Source: Ipomoea triloba
Lineage: Eukaryota; Streptophyta; Magnoliopsida; Solanales; Convolvulaceae
Length of the DNA stretch: 64,000 nucleotides
NCBI RefSeq assembly: GCF_003576645.1
Contig: NC_044929.1
Coordinates: 5,247,495-5,311,494 of the forward strand
Direction: 5' to 3'
The position numbers and the translations under genes were made by a program. Within the stretch, counting starts at the first letter, position 1, and each line of letters begins with the position of its first letter. Under the pieces are notes generated by a model. That model ran no database searches and was not told the DNA's origin. It saw only the letters and a program-made list of their open reading frames with translations. Of the stretch, positions 44,626 through 56,971 are shown in pieces.

Positions 44626-44785
44626 TATTATGATACACAAAGGAGGTATTTGGTTGACTATTGTTAGAGCTAAGAAAAAAGATTTACAGTAAATATTGCA
44701 AAACGAGATCAAGAGATAGTTGAGTTGAAGGTAAGCCTTGTATATTATGATACACAAAGGAGGTATTTGGTTGACTATTCTTAGG
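44626..44785 (+). pseudogene. captured fragment of FIP37 exon 8 and intron 8
   Basis: From 44668 the sequence follows FIP37 exon 8 (49424-49501), including TAAATATTGCAAAACGAGAT and GAGTTGAAGGTAAG with its splice donor. It then follows intron 8 (CCTTGTATATTATGATACAC). Small deletions remove part of the exon (around GCTGCCTTTAT) and 12 bp after the donor, so it cannot encode the FIP37 segment. The intron piece TATTATGATACACAAAGGAG is present on both sides, at 44626 and 44743. The copy is in the same orientation as FIP37 and about 2 kb upstream of its start codon. Confidence 0.85.
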
Positions 44786-45830
44786 AATAAATTTTAATTA
44801 GATTTTGATGAATCAAAATGTAATATATGATAAAAATTTAGTCCCTTGTTTGTTTTATTTATTTTTGTATGAGTCTTCTCAACAAGTTCAATAAATTATT
44901 TTTCAATAAGAAGAAGAAATTGGTACATGAAAAGAGTCAAGAAGAAAATTAATTTGAAGCCTATGATCTCAAATTATTTTTTGGAAGAAATTATTTTGAA
45001 GATTTTAGTCTTGGAAGGAAGATACAAATTATGGAACTACATTTTTTTTATTTATGGGAATAAATCAGGCTTCTTCCTAATTTAAACTAAGAATTCATGT
45101 AATTTTTGCCAATGGAGGAAATCATGCAAATGAAGAAGATGTCACACTTTTAGAAGAAGTAACAATTTTGGAAGAAGAATGAAAGTCACGCCATTTTGAG
45201 TAGATGAAGAAAATGTCACGCTTTTAGAAGCTATAGATTATTTTAAAAGTCTTGATCAAGCCATGAGTATAAGTGAATATTGGAACAAAAGAATTAACAA
45301 GAATTCAAGTGGTACAAATGGAATCAAGCAAGGAGTATAAGTGAATATTGGAACAAAAAAATTAACAAGAATTCAAGTGGCACAAATAGAATGAAAGGAT
45401 TAGCAATGAGATGGTTTAGGATAGGAGAGCTTTCAAAGATATGATATCAATGGGATTTAAACCATGCTCCTTTGATATTATTTTTCTTGCTTTTACCATT
45501 TTGCCACTTGAAATTTTGGTTAAATCCTTTGCTTTAATTTCTTGTGCTTCAACCGTGACTTTTGTATAAGAAACCGTGACCTCCTCCCCTATTTAAGAGA
45601 AGCGTGACCTCCTTCCTCAATTTTAAGAGAGGCGTGATTTTCTCCTTAGATCAAGACAAAGCGTGATCCCCTCTTAAACATCTTTAAAAAAAAAAACATG
45701 TTAATAAGAAGATTTGATCAATATTCAATATATTATGATGCTATTCATTGTTCTCTAATTTTATAAATTCTTAAATATACTATTTTTCTATTCATTGTTT
45801 ACAACTAGGGTTGAGGAAAAATATCAGTTA
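44786..45830. other. intergenic with local tandem repeats
   Basis: A 68-bp unit starting GAGTATAAGTGAATATTGGA at 45265 is repeated at 45333. Around 45120-45215 an AGAAGA.GTCAC.CTTTTAGAAG theme recurs. At 45560-45670 a GCGTGA(C/T)(C/T)TCCT-type motif occurs four times. No gene is supported. Confidence 0.5.
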
Positions 45831-46010
45831 ACTGCCCGCTAACCGATAATCGAACCGATTAAAAAATCGATTATCGGTCGGTTACGGTTATTACCTTAAA
45901 AAATGTTCGATATTTCAGTTACTATACAGTTATTGGGAGTCGGTTATCGGTATCGATCGGTGACCGATAACCGATATATAATATTATATATATTATATAT
46001 ATATATATAT
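45831..46010. repeat. AACCGATAACCGATA-rich repeat
   Basis: Contains repeated CGATTATCGGTCGGTTA and GACCGATAACCGATA motifs followed by (AT)n. Similar text occurs at 16960-17170. Probably a degraded non-autonomous transposon lying just upstream of FIP37. Confidence 0.5.
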
Positions 46011-46129
46011 AATATAACAATTAAGTAAGCTGTAACTTGTAAGCCCATTAAGCCATTCAGGCATTTAGTCCATAGCCCAAAGTCCCAGACCCAGTAGCAA
46101 GCCCACTGCCCACGCCTAAATCCTAATCC

Positions 46130-46438
46130 TAATCCTAATCGCATTATCGCAATTCGCAACGCAAGTTCAAACATAAGATCTCCACCGGCTCCACTCGTGG
46201 CTCGTCTTCTCCAGAATCTCGCATTCTCCGACCTCCATTGTTGCAGACCTACCACTTACGCTCTACGAGTATACGCTCCCAGTCCTCACGGCCTCACCGC
46301 CCTAACGTCCTCAGACAGTCAGACACGCCAACGCCTACACCTTTCCGCTGAGACGCCGGTGACCGGTGACCCCTTTCCGCCTGTCGACCGAGACGCGGAG
46401 ACGCCGAGTCAGTCCGACAGTCTCCCACTCTTCCTCAG
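46130..46438 (+). promoter_or_regulatory. 5' UTR exon of FIP37
   Basis: GC-rich leader ending in CTTCCTCAG followed by the donor GTAAAT at 46439. The next exon begins after CTCTAG at 46695 and carries the start codon at 46734. The leader has no in-frame ATG of note. Its 5' limit is a guess. Confidence 0.5.
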
Positions 46439-46733
46439 GTAAATTTTTTAATTTTTGTTTTTAATTGGCAATTTTTTTTATTAAGTGTAATTTTTATGAA
46501 TAAATCATTGTATTTTTAATACTAAATATGTTATTTACACGTTTAAGTATTTAATTAAGTTGGTAAATTTTTAATTTTTTTGTACTGCTAGTAATGCCTG
46601 TGTCCAGTGTTTTAAAGTTTAAAAATTTTCATTTTTGAGTGTTTAGTGTATTGTAATTTGTACTTGTTATGCAATGTTCCTGCTGCGTCTCTAGGTCACT
46701 GAAGGCGAAGTTCTCCCGGTTAGAGCGCATCCA

Positions 46734-49700
46734 ATGGCTTCTCCTAACCATCTCGATGATGTAAGTTATCTCTCTCTATTTGAACTTCATTTCTTCTACT
46801 TCTCTCTGTACTTCCTGTCCTTACTTTTTTTAAACTAACAGGACGATGATTTTGGCGGGGATTTCACTGGATCCCGGCGTTCAGGTTTCTTTTTTTAATT
46901 GAATTTTTTTAATTTTCTTCATTTAATGTATGCATACACGGTATTCGTTAATGAGAAGAATCTGGTGATAGGGACTAAGAGAAGCTTTGGAGAGCTTGAT
47001 GATGATGAAGAGGATCTTTTTGGCTCCAAGAAGGTTTTTCCCCTTTATTTGGACATTTACCCTTTTTAACAGTGCTGAATATTATGCATTTCTGCTGTAT
47101 TGTGTGCATATAATCCCTTTATATTGTGCTTTATCTGGATTATTGATGTAAGCATCAATGATGCCTCAAAACTTATTTGGAGGTACTGATTTTATAATTC
47201 CTGGTGATTATTACCAGGTGATTTTCACTGGGGAACTGTTTAACTGTTTGGTTGTGGTTGTACAATTGGCAGTTCATTATTCCAGCAGTCTGAAGTGCCA
47301 GTGTCATCTGTACGAACTGGGGCAAGTGGGTAGGGGTTTAAGGACCATGGGGGTTGTAGGTTTAGCAAGAAACAGTATAAAATCCTTAGAGGTTTAGAAA
47401 TTGTGTAGTGTGTTTATAATGGATTTCTATACCCAAGTGCTGGTTATCTTGCTTGCACTTGCCTAGTGTTGCAAAAATTGCGTCTAATGAATAACACGTG
47501 TTGCTGTGCTTGACTTAGTGACTTAGTGAGCATTCAAGCTTGAAATCCAGCTATAAAATTCACTTCTAAGGTGTTTGACTAGTTAAGTCTATTGTTTGCC
47601 CAAACTCAAGTTTAGGGAATCCTAGAGGTATTAGGAGTTCCAGTTTAAAACTCTAGCTTTGACTACCTTGAGTTTGAGGAGAGCGTTACAAACTTACAAT
47701 AGTTTGTGGATTGCTAAAATGAATAGGAATTTTTGTTTTTGCAAATTCTCCTACTGTTATGTGTCTTATGAATTTATATTTCTATTACTTTTATAGGCAG
47801 TTTAAGTTTTATTTTACTAAGGGAACAAAACTGATATGGTTTTTTGAACAAGTATCGCCTTTTCACAAATTCTGTAGTTTTCTTCTATTATGTTTTTTAC
47901 AATTGCTGACATAATGAAAGATGGTGGCACAATTGATGCTGCTATAAGCTGTCCATTTCCCTAATACACTTCACATCAAACTTCATGCCTTGGCCTCCTT
48001 TTCTTATCACTTCGTCCAAACTTTCACAATTCACACTCTTACTAGCCCTATTTTTTAGTGCTTGGAAGGGTGCAGCTTGAATTTTGAATATACTTATGCA
48101 ATAATTGATGCATTTCCTTCATTCTAAATTTAGGGAAACATAAAAGTGGAAGAAACTGCTCCTGGTGCTGCAACGGGGACTATTTTGTCTCTTCGTGAGA
48201 GGTATTACTAGTGTCTTAATATGTATTTAGTAACTTTTGATTTTTTTTTTTTTGGAAACAAGTAACTTTTGAATTGAAACCACTAATATATATAATTTGT
48301 CTTTTACTTTTGCAGTCTTAAGGACTGTAAAGAAACCCTTGCAACATGTCAGGTGTGCACTATTGGAGATATTGTTGAATTTACATTTTTAATCCATATC
48401 AGATCTACTATGGTTGATTAATATGTACCTTAATCTTTATTGTCTATCTGACGAGTGTTTGCTAATGGGCTCTATTATCAATCCAACTTCTAGTATTAGC
48501 CAATGGCTTTGAATTTGTTATTTCTAGCTTATTTTGAAAAATCTTCTGCTAGGTTGATAACTTGATATTTTTCACCAGTGATTCCAAGTTGAACTTTGAC
48601 TGCATTTGAAAATCTCTCATAAAGTTAAGCTTATGCTTTGAAGTCTTCTCGGGATGTTTACTTGTCAGTCCTTTGTTTGTTTGTTTGTTTTTTTTTTTCT
48701 CCCGTAATCCTCTTGTTGCACTCAAATATTTGGTCAAATGATGTTCGAAGTTCTTTAAAAACTGCATTGCATTATTATAATTGTGAACCTAGTAGAGTTG
48801 AAGACTTCCATCATTTAATTATCCTCTTGTATTATCTTAGCAATGTATTATGAAATGGCTAGAACTTTATTGGTGACCATCCAAAATCCAAAATTGTGCT
48901 GTTTCCTTCTACATTTAAAATGTTAATGGGGTTTTGATGTGTGTTGTAGTCAGAACTTGAAGCTGCAAAGTCTGAAATACTGAAGTGGCATTCTTCATTT
49001 CAGAAGGAATCTTTCATGCCTTCTGGAACAACCCCTGGTTTGTGTATATTTTAAAATGTTCTCTAATGTCTTATATTTGTGTAAACTTGTTTTTTTCTAG
49101 TTTTTTAATTGTCATGAATTGGCATATATGATATATCCATTGACTGCTGGAATAGCTAGATCTGGTATCCATATTAGCAGGTTTTTATGTGTGTGGATTA
49201 GGTTCCTTTAAATAGTTTCAAATTATTCATTTGACTTGTTTCCTTACAGAACCAAAAATTGTGATAAACTATCTTCAAAACCTAAGGTCATCCGAGGAGT
49301 TGTTACGGGAACAGGTTTTGTTTTGATCATAAGTTATTTTCATTCCTTAGTACGTTTTGTTCTTGTAGTTTTACCATACTAATTTTCCTTCATTTGTTTT
49401 TATTTCCATGGCTTTACCATCAGTTGGAGAAAGCTAAGAAAAAAGAAGCTGCCTTTATAGTAAATATTGCAAAACGAGATCAAGAGATAGCTGAGTTGAA
49501 GGTAAGAAATGTTCTGTAGCCTTGTATATTATGATACACAAAGGGTATTTGGTTTGACTATGGATATCAAAATTGAAAGGGTATCAAATACCTAGATAGT
49601 ACTATGACTTTTACAGTTTTACATGTTAGTTTATGGAAACAGACAAGAATGGAGTGCCAATATTATGTGTGTGTGTGTTGTATGTTTGTGTGTATCTGTA

Positions 49701-52700
49701 TATAATCACGTTTTGGAGAATTGGAAAACTGGATAATTGAAGTAAATGCAGCCTTAATGTTTCTGAAGATGTGCCCCATTGATTAAAATCTAAAATAAGA
49801 TGTTAGCTTAGGATGGGAGGCATTATTTCTTCTAGCCATTGTGAGGGTTTTGTCCATATTATAGCGGGAAGAAAATTTCTGGGGGTTCATATTGAGAAAA
49901 GACCAACTGGCTATCTGTAGGTTGTGCCTTGCTCCCAGCAAGCCAACTTCTTGGAAGCCCTAAGTAAGCAAAAGAAATGACCTTTTCGGGAGGGTTTTCT
50001 TGTTTTTTGCGCTGTATTATTATGTTTTATAAGCTTACTTGTTGAGTAAATTTCATGATTTAAATGCTATTGGTCTTCTTTGTAGTCTAACCCTTTCTCT
50101 CTTTTTTCATAATGATATCATAGTCTGCAGTTCGTGACCTAAGAGCTCAACTTAAACCACCATCCATGCAGGTATGCACTTTATTTATCCAATTCATATA
50201 TTTATTAGGAGTATGTTTTATAATGAAACCTTCCTGAAATGTTTAGTTTGTTTAGTTTTTATAGAAAGGAACACAACAAAAAAGGTTCCAACCAAATAGA
50301 CCACTGTTTTTCTCAGAATCTGCTTTATTATTGTCAAATCTCTAGAATTTACTACTAATGTTGGTTTTAGGAATTTTTGGCTAACTTATGTCAGGCCAAA
50401 ATAAGCGTACAAAACTAGGAAATAACGTAGCAAAAATAAATTGCACAATGTTTTTAGCAAAAATAATAGAAGTAACAGCCATGTCAATTGATACTGGTAG
50501 AACTTGTCAATTTTGGTATAATTGAATGATTTTGATTATTTTAAGGACCCAATTGCAGTTTTTTTGAGTTTGGTAGTCCAATTGCTTTCGCATGATGTTC
50601 GGTGGCCTATTTGAGCATTATTCCTACTTCTTATGATCTCCTTGGGATCTTGTTTTGTTATGTCCACCTTTTGGAATAATGTAGCTACTTGAGAGTTGAG
50701 TCCTAATAACTGTCTAGGGTGTTCTACCTCCACCAACTCCATTCATTTTTGTTCCCCTTCACGTTCTATAGTTCTCTTTTGTGGCTCTCAGTTTGTAGTT
50801 CACTATTTTGTATCTATATTAGACAGGCAAGGAAGTTATTCTATATACCTAATTCCTTTTTCCTTTTATTTTCGTTTCGCTTTCTCTTACATTTGTTTTT
50901 GTTCTCTTTCCTGACTCTCAATTTGAAGAGTTCTCTTTCTTTGTTATAATTGGCAGGCAAGGAAACTATTGTTAGATCCAGCTATTCATGAAGAGTTCAC
51001 ACGCCTGAAGGTTCATTCTCTATGTTCATTGTATTATTACTGGCTAAGAATGTACAATGTGTCACTTTACCATTCCTGTTGTGCACATATGTTTTTTACA
51101 TTTTTATGCATCCTAACTATTCCTCAATACTCCTTTTTGTCATTGTAGTGGATCAGTGTGGATGACTTGTGAGTATTTCTGTCGGTTCGTATGCATTTCA
51201 AAATTGATTGTACTAGCTTAAATTGGTGTGGGTATTAAGTGAGCATTAAAAGATCCATGAATTCATTCTTTCGGGGGCCCTTCTCTGTGGGTGGATAGAA
51301 AAGCCTACATAGAGTTTGCTGATATGTTGCTTATGGATTTTTTGGGGCCTGTATAGTGTATAACCCAATGAGCCTCTTCATAGCTTTATTAAGGGTCGAC
51401 ACCCCTTGGTTTTTCTATTAATTAAACTTTCATTTGCCTATTACAATAAGTAGAAGTTGAGTTGGAGATATACAAGTTTTTAGTTGAAAAGATAGAGGGA
51501 AGTTTTATTTTTATTTATTTATTTTTAAAATTTTTGGAGATAATAAGTAGAGAAGTGGTTTGGGAAAGTCTAAAAGTGGGTTCCATGTGATTCCTGACAG
51601 TGTTCTGTAGTTTTAGTGGATGTTCAAAAATAAAGAGCATCCCTCTTTCCTGGAAAAGAGGGGACATCTATTTCAGGACAACCTGAATTGGTTATGCTTT
51701 GGTGATTCGGTAGGAAAAGCAGATTCCCCTCAACCACTGTCCAGGGGGTGATGTAGAAATTACCACTAGTGAAGGTCAAGTAAGATGAATGAAAAATGAG
51801 AAACTCAATATTCCCTCCACTATGGAAGTATCATATCTTTATTTTGTGTTTTCCTATTCCTCAGGTGGGAAGGTAAAAGGAGGAACATGTAGCTAGCTCA
51901 ATAGATAGTGCTTCCATTTTTATTTTTGATATATGTGGTTGTATAGCCCCTCATCAGTACCTTTCTACTTGTTTTATTTTATTATTATTTATTTTTAATT
52001 TACTGAAAAAGCCTTTGATTTTGGGGTTAGCCTGTGATTAGTTTGATAGGTGAGGAAAAATTGACATATACTAAGATGTATCTGATGTTCTGTCAGGCAC
52101 ATGTTTATGGGATCCCATGAACTGGGATCTAAAGTAATTCTAAATTGATCTTATAACTTGTGTAACTGTCTCTCCATTTGTTGTTATACTATCTTTATTT
52201 TGTATTTTTTTTCAAATGAATGAACTGAGGAATTTCTTTATTCTGTTCTAGGAAGTTTTATTGTTGACATGTCTCTTGATACTCTTTATTGTTTTTCTGC
52301 TGATTTTGTTATAGATTAGTAATGTCACTTGCTACTGCAGAATTTGGTAGAAGAGAAGGATAAAAAGGTCAAGGAGTTGCAAGATAATATTAATGCTGTC
52401 AATTTTACCCCACAAAGCAAGATGGGGAAGATGTTAATGGCCAAATGCAGGACTCTACAGGAGGAAAATGAGGAGATTGGTAATCAAGCCAATGAGGGGA
52501 AGGTATTTACAATTATTTGTATAAATTCTGCCTTTTTCCTACTAGAAGAATGAATTATTTATTCTAAAATTAATAGCCTTGCATTTGTCAACATATATAC
52601 TGATTAAAATGGATTTTTAAAAGAGCAACTTTTGCTTTTTGCTTAAAATTGTAGACACCGTTTTTTGGAAATTGAAGATACATGTTTTGGTGTTGATACT

Positions 52701-53418
52701 TTTTTCATTGCCTTCATTTGCAGATGCATGAATTGGCAATGAAACTAGCTTTGCAGAAATCACAGAATGCAGAACTCAAAGGTCACTTTGAAGGTTTGTG
52801 TTCTTCTATGGTTTTCTGACAAGTATGTAGCGTTAAGAATCAAATTCGTCATTTCTATTTATATGTTGTCTCTTAATGTCGTAATTTTTAGCTTTCTAAT
52901 TTGGATTTTGAATCCTACGGTGGATGGTTTAATTGTTTGTCTTCTGTTATCGGTTGCAGGGTTATGCAAACAAGTAGAGGGGCTGACTAATGATGTTGAA
53001 ATATCAAATGAAATGGTAATTCCCCCTCTAGCTTGATGTGAAAAGCTGGATTTGTCTTCTGATTCATTTTCCCTGATATTTCAAGAATGTGGCCGAGTTC
53101 TGAAGCATTGCTACCTAATGTTTTTAGGATCTGAGTTACCGAAATAATGACTTTTGGAGCTTAATAACCAATCATCATCACCTCCAAATTTACAAACTCA
53201 TTTAAATATGGTTGCAGGTGTTTATGTTGCAAGAGAAGCTGGAAGAGAAGGATATGGAAATTAGAAGGATAAAGAAAGAGTTGGAGCAAAGAGGTGTCAA
53301 GGAAGAGCCACTTGAGAAAACCATTACTACAGAGGAGAAGAATGAGCCCTCTTCTGATGATAAAATAGCCACCAACGAAGGAGGGCTAACTACTGAAGCA
53401 CCATTGGAGGATTCATAG
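46734..53418 (+). CDS. FIP37: FIP37 / WTAP-like subunit of the m6A methyltransferase complex
   Basis: Nuclear adaptor of the mRNA N6-adenosine methylation complex (with MTA, MTB, VIRILIZER and HAKAI), first found as an FKBP12-interacting protein. Fourteen coding exons join in frame: 46734-46760, 46842-46884, 46972-47033, 48134-48201, 48316-48352, 48950-49037, 49250-49314, 49424-49501, 50124-50171, 50957-51010, 52341-52502, 52724-52793, 52960-53015, 53218-53418. Total 1059 nt, 352 aa; Arabidopsis has about 330. The acidic N-terminus contains DDDFGGDF and SFGELDDDEEDLFG. Long coiled coils cover roughly residues 70-310. Core blocks are AVRDLRAQLKPPSMQAR, LLLDPAIHEEF (176-186), NLVEEKDKKVKELQDNI and KMLMAKCRTLQEENEEIG. 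The tail is Glu/Thr/Lys-rich and weakly conserved. A broken copy of exon 8 lies upstream at 44626. Confidence 0.95.
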
Positions 53419-54530
53419 GCCGCCCGGCTGCTTTTGTATTCGGAATTATATTCAATTCCCCCCTCATTCTGATTGTACTATGTGAATCAAATTCCGTTTT
53501 TGCATAGATAGTTTCCTTAATTCTTAGTAAAAATTCTGATGTTTGGATCTTTCTTATATTTTTTCTCCTTAAAATGCCATGGACAACATATTGTCTTAAG
53601 GAGCGATGACTAACATAGCTTGCACTAGTTATACCATGCACTAAGTCCACCTTATATATTTAATGTTTATATATTTAATGTTTATAATTGAATTGTGAAT
53701 ATTTAGTACGTAGATTGTGAATATTTAATTGTGAACATTCAATATAAATATATATATCAATGGCTAAAATATGGCAGGTTAATTTTCTAAATATTAGTAT
53801 AAGGGAATCAATATAGAATCGATTCTATGCATCTAATTTTTTAATATAACAAAACTAATTAGACTATAAAGTATAAGATGTTTTAGAAAATATATTCATT
53901 TTTAAAAGTAATATGTGTCATTTATTTAACCTTCAAAAAAGAGGAAAGAATTAAATAAATAGAGAGATACAAAACAAATGAGCAAGAAGCAGTTACCATC
54001 TTTCTTGAAATTCAAGTGTATAGTGGAAGAATTCCAACACTGGATGAGTTGTTAAAAGTTCTCTAAGTACTTGTTTGAAGTCCATCTACAGTTAATTTGA
54101 TCAATTACATCACATTGATTCGCCAAAATTTACCTTTTCTATTGTGAAATCAATGCATTAATTATACAATTTTACATTTTACTCATTTTTCAGAAAATGA
54201 ACTAAACATACAAAGATAATTTTCCAGAATGCAACCAAACACAGAAAATGAAATTATTTTCTGAAAAATAATTCATTTTTTCAGAAAACATTTACGAGAA
54301 ATCATTTTTCTATTTTCCAAACACACCCTTATATAAAAAAAAAAGAGCAAATACCAATTTTGATCCCACAACTATTAGTAAAATGACAATTTTGGTCCAC
54401 ATGTTTCATTTCTACCAATTTTGATCCCACGACTATTGTTTTAGTACCGATTTTCAAATAGATAAATTAGATTAGATTAGATAATAAAATAATTGATATA
54501 TTATTACAAAAATACGCGCATTAAAGTATG
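53419..54530. other. FIP37 3' UTR then intergenic
   Basis: No gene seen. At 54185-54330 the text GAAAATGAACTAAACATACA and a final CCAAACACACCCTTA resemble the interior and right end of the Harbinger-like element at 24946-25591, so this is probably a truncated relative. Confidence 0.45.
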
Positions 54531-54539
54531 AGTTGGAAT

Positions 54540-54750
54540 CTTCCAGTAGTCTCTTGTTCTCCTCTTTGCTCTGGCGTTGTCCCTCTATCTCTGTGAATCC
54601 GATTCACATAGTGCCAGTGTGCCACAACGCTTGTCACCGGTTACCGAGGACTCGACGGGCGGCGCCTCTTCGTTCTTATTAGTAACGCCCTATTTGGAGT
54701 CTCCATCCTGTATCTACCCGATTGGACTCGTCTACGGTCATACAAAGCTG
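54540..54750 (+). promoter_or_regulatory. probable 5' UTR exon of the ICMT gene
   Basis: GC-richer block ending in CAAAGCTG followed by the donor GTAAGG at 54751. No in-frame ATG starts a useful protein. A second leader exon may lie at about 56180-56262, between TTGCAG and CAGGTCTG. Position and splice signals are the only support. Confidence 0.4.
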
Positions 54751-55072
54751 GTAAGGAAATTCTTGCTATGATGTTCATCTTTTTGGAATTAAAATTTTGA
54801 AGGTTATGAATCAAAATTTTGATTTTTACTGGTTCTTTGTTATATTTTTGTTAGCTTCAGACTTTCTGCATCGTAGATGCTTTTTGGATTAAATCATTTG
54901 AATTTTTTATTGAATTATAGTGCTTCAAGTTTTGTTGTTATTTTTTTTTTTTTCAATTTTAAAAGAGTATTTCCGCTGTCTTCATCAAAATGTGATATCT
55001 CTTGCTTGATCCTCGAATGCACACCAACTGTTAATGGGAATTATAAGTAGCAGTCTCAGTCTCTGTCTCTCT

Positions 55073-55370
55073 GATATGCACACCAAGTGTTTGTTAAAAT
55101 CAGTAAAGAAGTAGTTTCCAAGAATAGAATTAAGGGTAAAAGAGGGGATATTACTGAAGAAATTTTGAGAGAAATCATGGAGACTTTTATCTAGCTGACT
55201 ATTTATACTGCTGTTTTGTGTTGTTGTGCATAAAGTCTTGAAGGATTATAGTTATCAAAATGGGTTGGACTCAGATATGCACGCCAAGTGTTTGTTAAAA
55301 ATCTGTAAAGATATAGCTCCTGTTCTCCCAAGAATAGAATTAAGAGTTAAAGAGGGGATATTCTTGTGCA
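55073..55370. repeat. ~200-bp spaced direct duplication in ICMT leader intron
   Basis: ATATGCACACCAAGTGTTTG at about 55073 recurs at about 55275 as ATATGCACGCCAAGTGTTTG. Both are followed by CAAGAATAGAATTAAG and AAGAGGGGATATT. This is an old local duplication with scattered differences. Confidence 0.75.
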
Positions 55371-56377
55371 GAACTTCTTGAAGGACCTAGAAGTATCTGC
55401 ATCATAACTGAATATGGTGTTGCAGCTGGGTTATTTGAAGCTTTTGTGTGATAGTACTGTAAATTGGCATATATAATATATTTGACATCATGCATCTGCT
55501 GTGTAGTTAGGACTTGGAATACTGTGAGCCCTGTCTATAAATTCATCAAAATTGTTGTGTAGTTAATTTCGTCACAACCTCAAGTCAGATTCATTACAGT
55601 TAGTTAATTTGAAATATTCAATTTAGATCAATTTAGGGGTGAGCAAAATGTCTGTAAACTATCAATTTTCAATTTACTAGAATGAAATGCAATATGTATT
55701 AGTTGGGTGAGTTCTGCCCCTCCCCATCTTTTATTTTTAAATTTTATAAGTGTCACTTAAAGTTCTGTACATGTTAAACCTAAATATGGAAGAGTTTATG
55801 TATTTGGCGGATTGTCTCAGGGAGTGAACATGGTATTTGATATATGCCTCTAGACTATTGCAACTTTCAATTTACTGGTATGAAATGCATTCCTCCTTAA
55901 TTTTTAATTATTTTTCCTCTTTAATTGTCACCTCATTCCCCTTAAATTTCGTTCCATGAAAAATTGAGTTTATTTGATCAAATGAATAAAGTGTTGTGAT
56001 GTTTTTTCTACGGATCAAAATTTTGTATGTGTAACTCTTACATGCCATACCATGGAATCTGATGTTTTATGCTTCAGCAATGTTTGTGACTTGAAATTTT
56101 GTTGCATCTCTGTTTTCTTATTTTCTTTCAGACCCAACTTGCCCTTTGACATCTGATTATATTTACATTATGTTGCAGAACATGTCATTCTTAAAAGATC
56201 TTTGCTTTGATTGTGAGGCCCAGTTTATATCACTGGTTTTACACAGCTCTTCAACATTTTCAGGTCTGAATTAGATTTCAGAATGCAACTTTTTTTTAAT
56301 TCACATTCTTACATGTTTTGGTTTAAGTCTCATTGAAGTTCTTCCAAGGAGCAATTTGTCTATTGACTTAGCCTAAA

Positions 56378-56971
56378 ATGACAGAAATTTTTAGCTACAC
56401 GCCATTAAGACAATTATTGCAAATGTTCATCGCAATAATGTTCTTCCATGTTTCTGAGTATTTTCTTGCAATCGCCATTCACGGGAAGTCAAAAGTAACT
56501 CTCAAGTCCCTTCTGATCAGCAAAAACTATGGAGTGGCCATGGTCTTCTGCCTGTTAGAGTACCACGTCGAAATATACTTCTTTCCTCAGATGAAGGAAC
56601 ATTGGTGGATAAACAATCTGGGCCTGGCAATGGTTGTTATAGGTGAGATCATCAGGAAGCTAGCTATTGTAACTGCCGGTCAGTCCTTTACTCATCTCAT
56701 AAAAATCTATCACGAGGAACATCACAAGCTAGTTACTCACGGAATCTATAGATACATACGCCATCCCAGCTATTGTGGGTTCTTGATCTGGTCTGTTGGT
56801 ACCCAAATCATGCTTTGCAACCCAATTTCAACCATTGCATTTGCGATAGTTGTCTGGCGATTCTTCTACGAGAGGATACCGTACGAGGAATATTTCTTGA
56901 GGCAGTTTTTCGGTAGTCAGTACGAAGATTATGCCGAAGAAGTTCCTTCTGGAGTTCCATTTGTGAAGTGA
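56378..56971 (+). CDS. ICMT: protein-S-isoprenylcysteine O-methyltransferase
   Basis: ER membrane enzyme that methylates the C-terminal prenylcysteine of CaaX proteins (small GTPases and others) after prenylation and proteolysis, using S-adenosylmethionine. Intronless coding frame of 197 aa, the same length as Arabidopsis STE14B/ICMTB as I recall it, and the N-terminus MTEIFS also agrees. Several hydrophobic segments are seen, at about 12-35, 50-70, 80-100 and 132-160. The family C-terminal catalytic region is clear: GQSFTHLIKIYHEEHHKLVTHG-type text ending near 122, RHPSYCGFLIWS at 128-139, NP at 148-149 and RIPYEEYF at 166-173. These contribute the AdoMet and substrate pockets. Nothing suggests inactivation. 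Confidence 0.95.
   Translation: MTEIFSYTPLRQLLQMFIAIMFFHVSEYFLAIAIHGKSKVTLKSLLISKNYGVAMVFCLLEYHVEIYFFPQMKEHWWINNLGLAMVVIGEIIRKLAIVTAGQSFTHLIKIYHEEHHKLVTHGIYRYIRHPSYCGFLIWSVGTQIMLCNPISTIAFAIVVWRFFYERIPYEEYFLRQFFGSQYEDYAEEVPSGVPFVK

Noticed and set aside
46197..46442. 81-codon frame in the FIP37 leader
   Set aside because: Starts with GTG and ends just past the splice donor; it lies in the 5' UTR and shows no conserved protein features.
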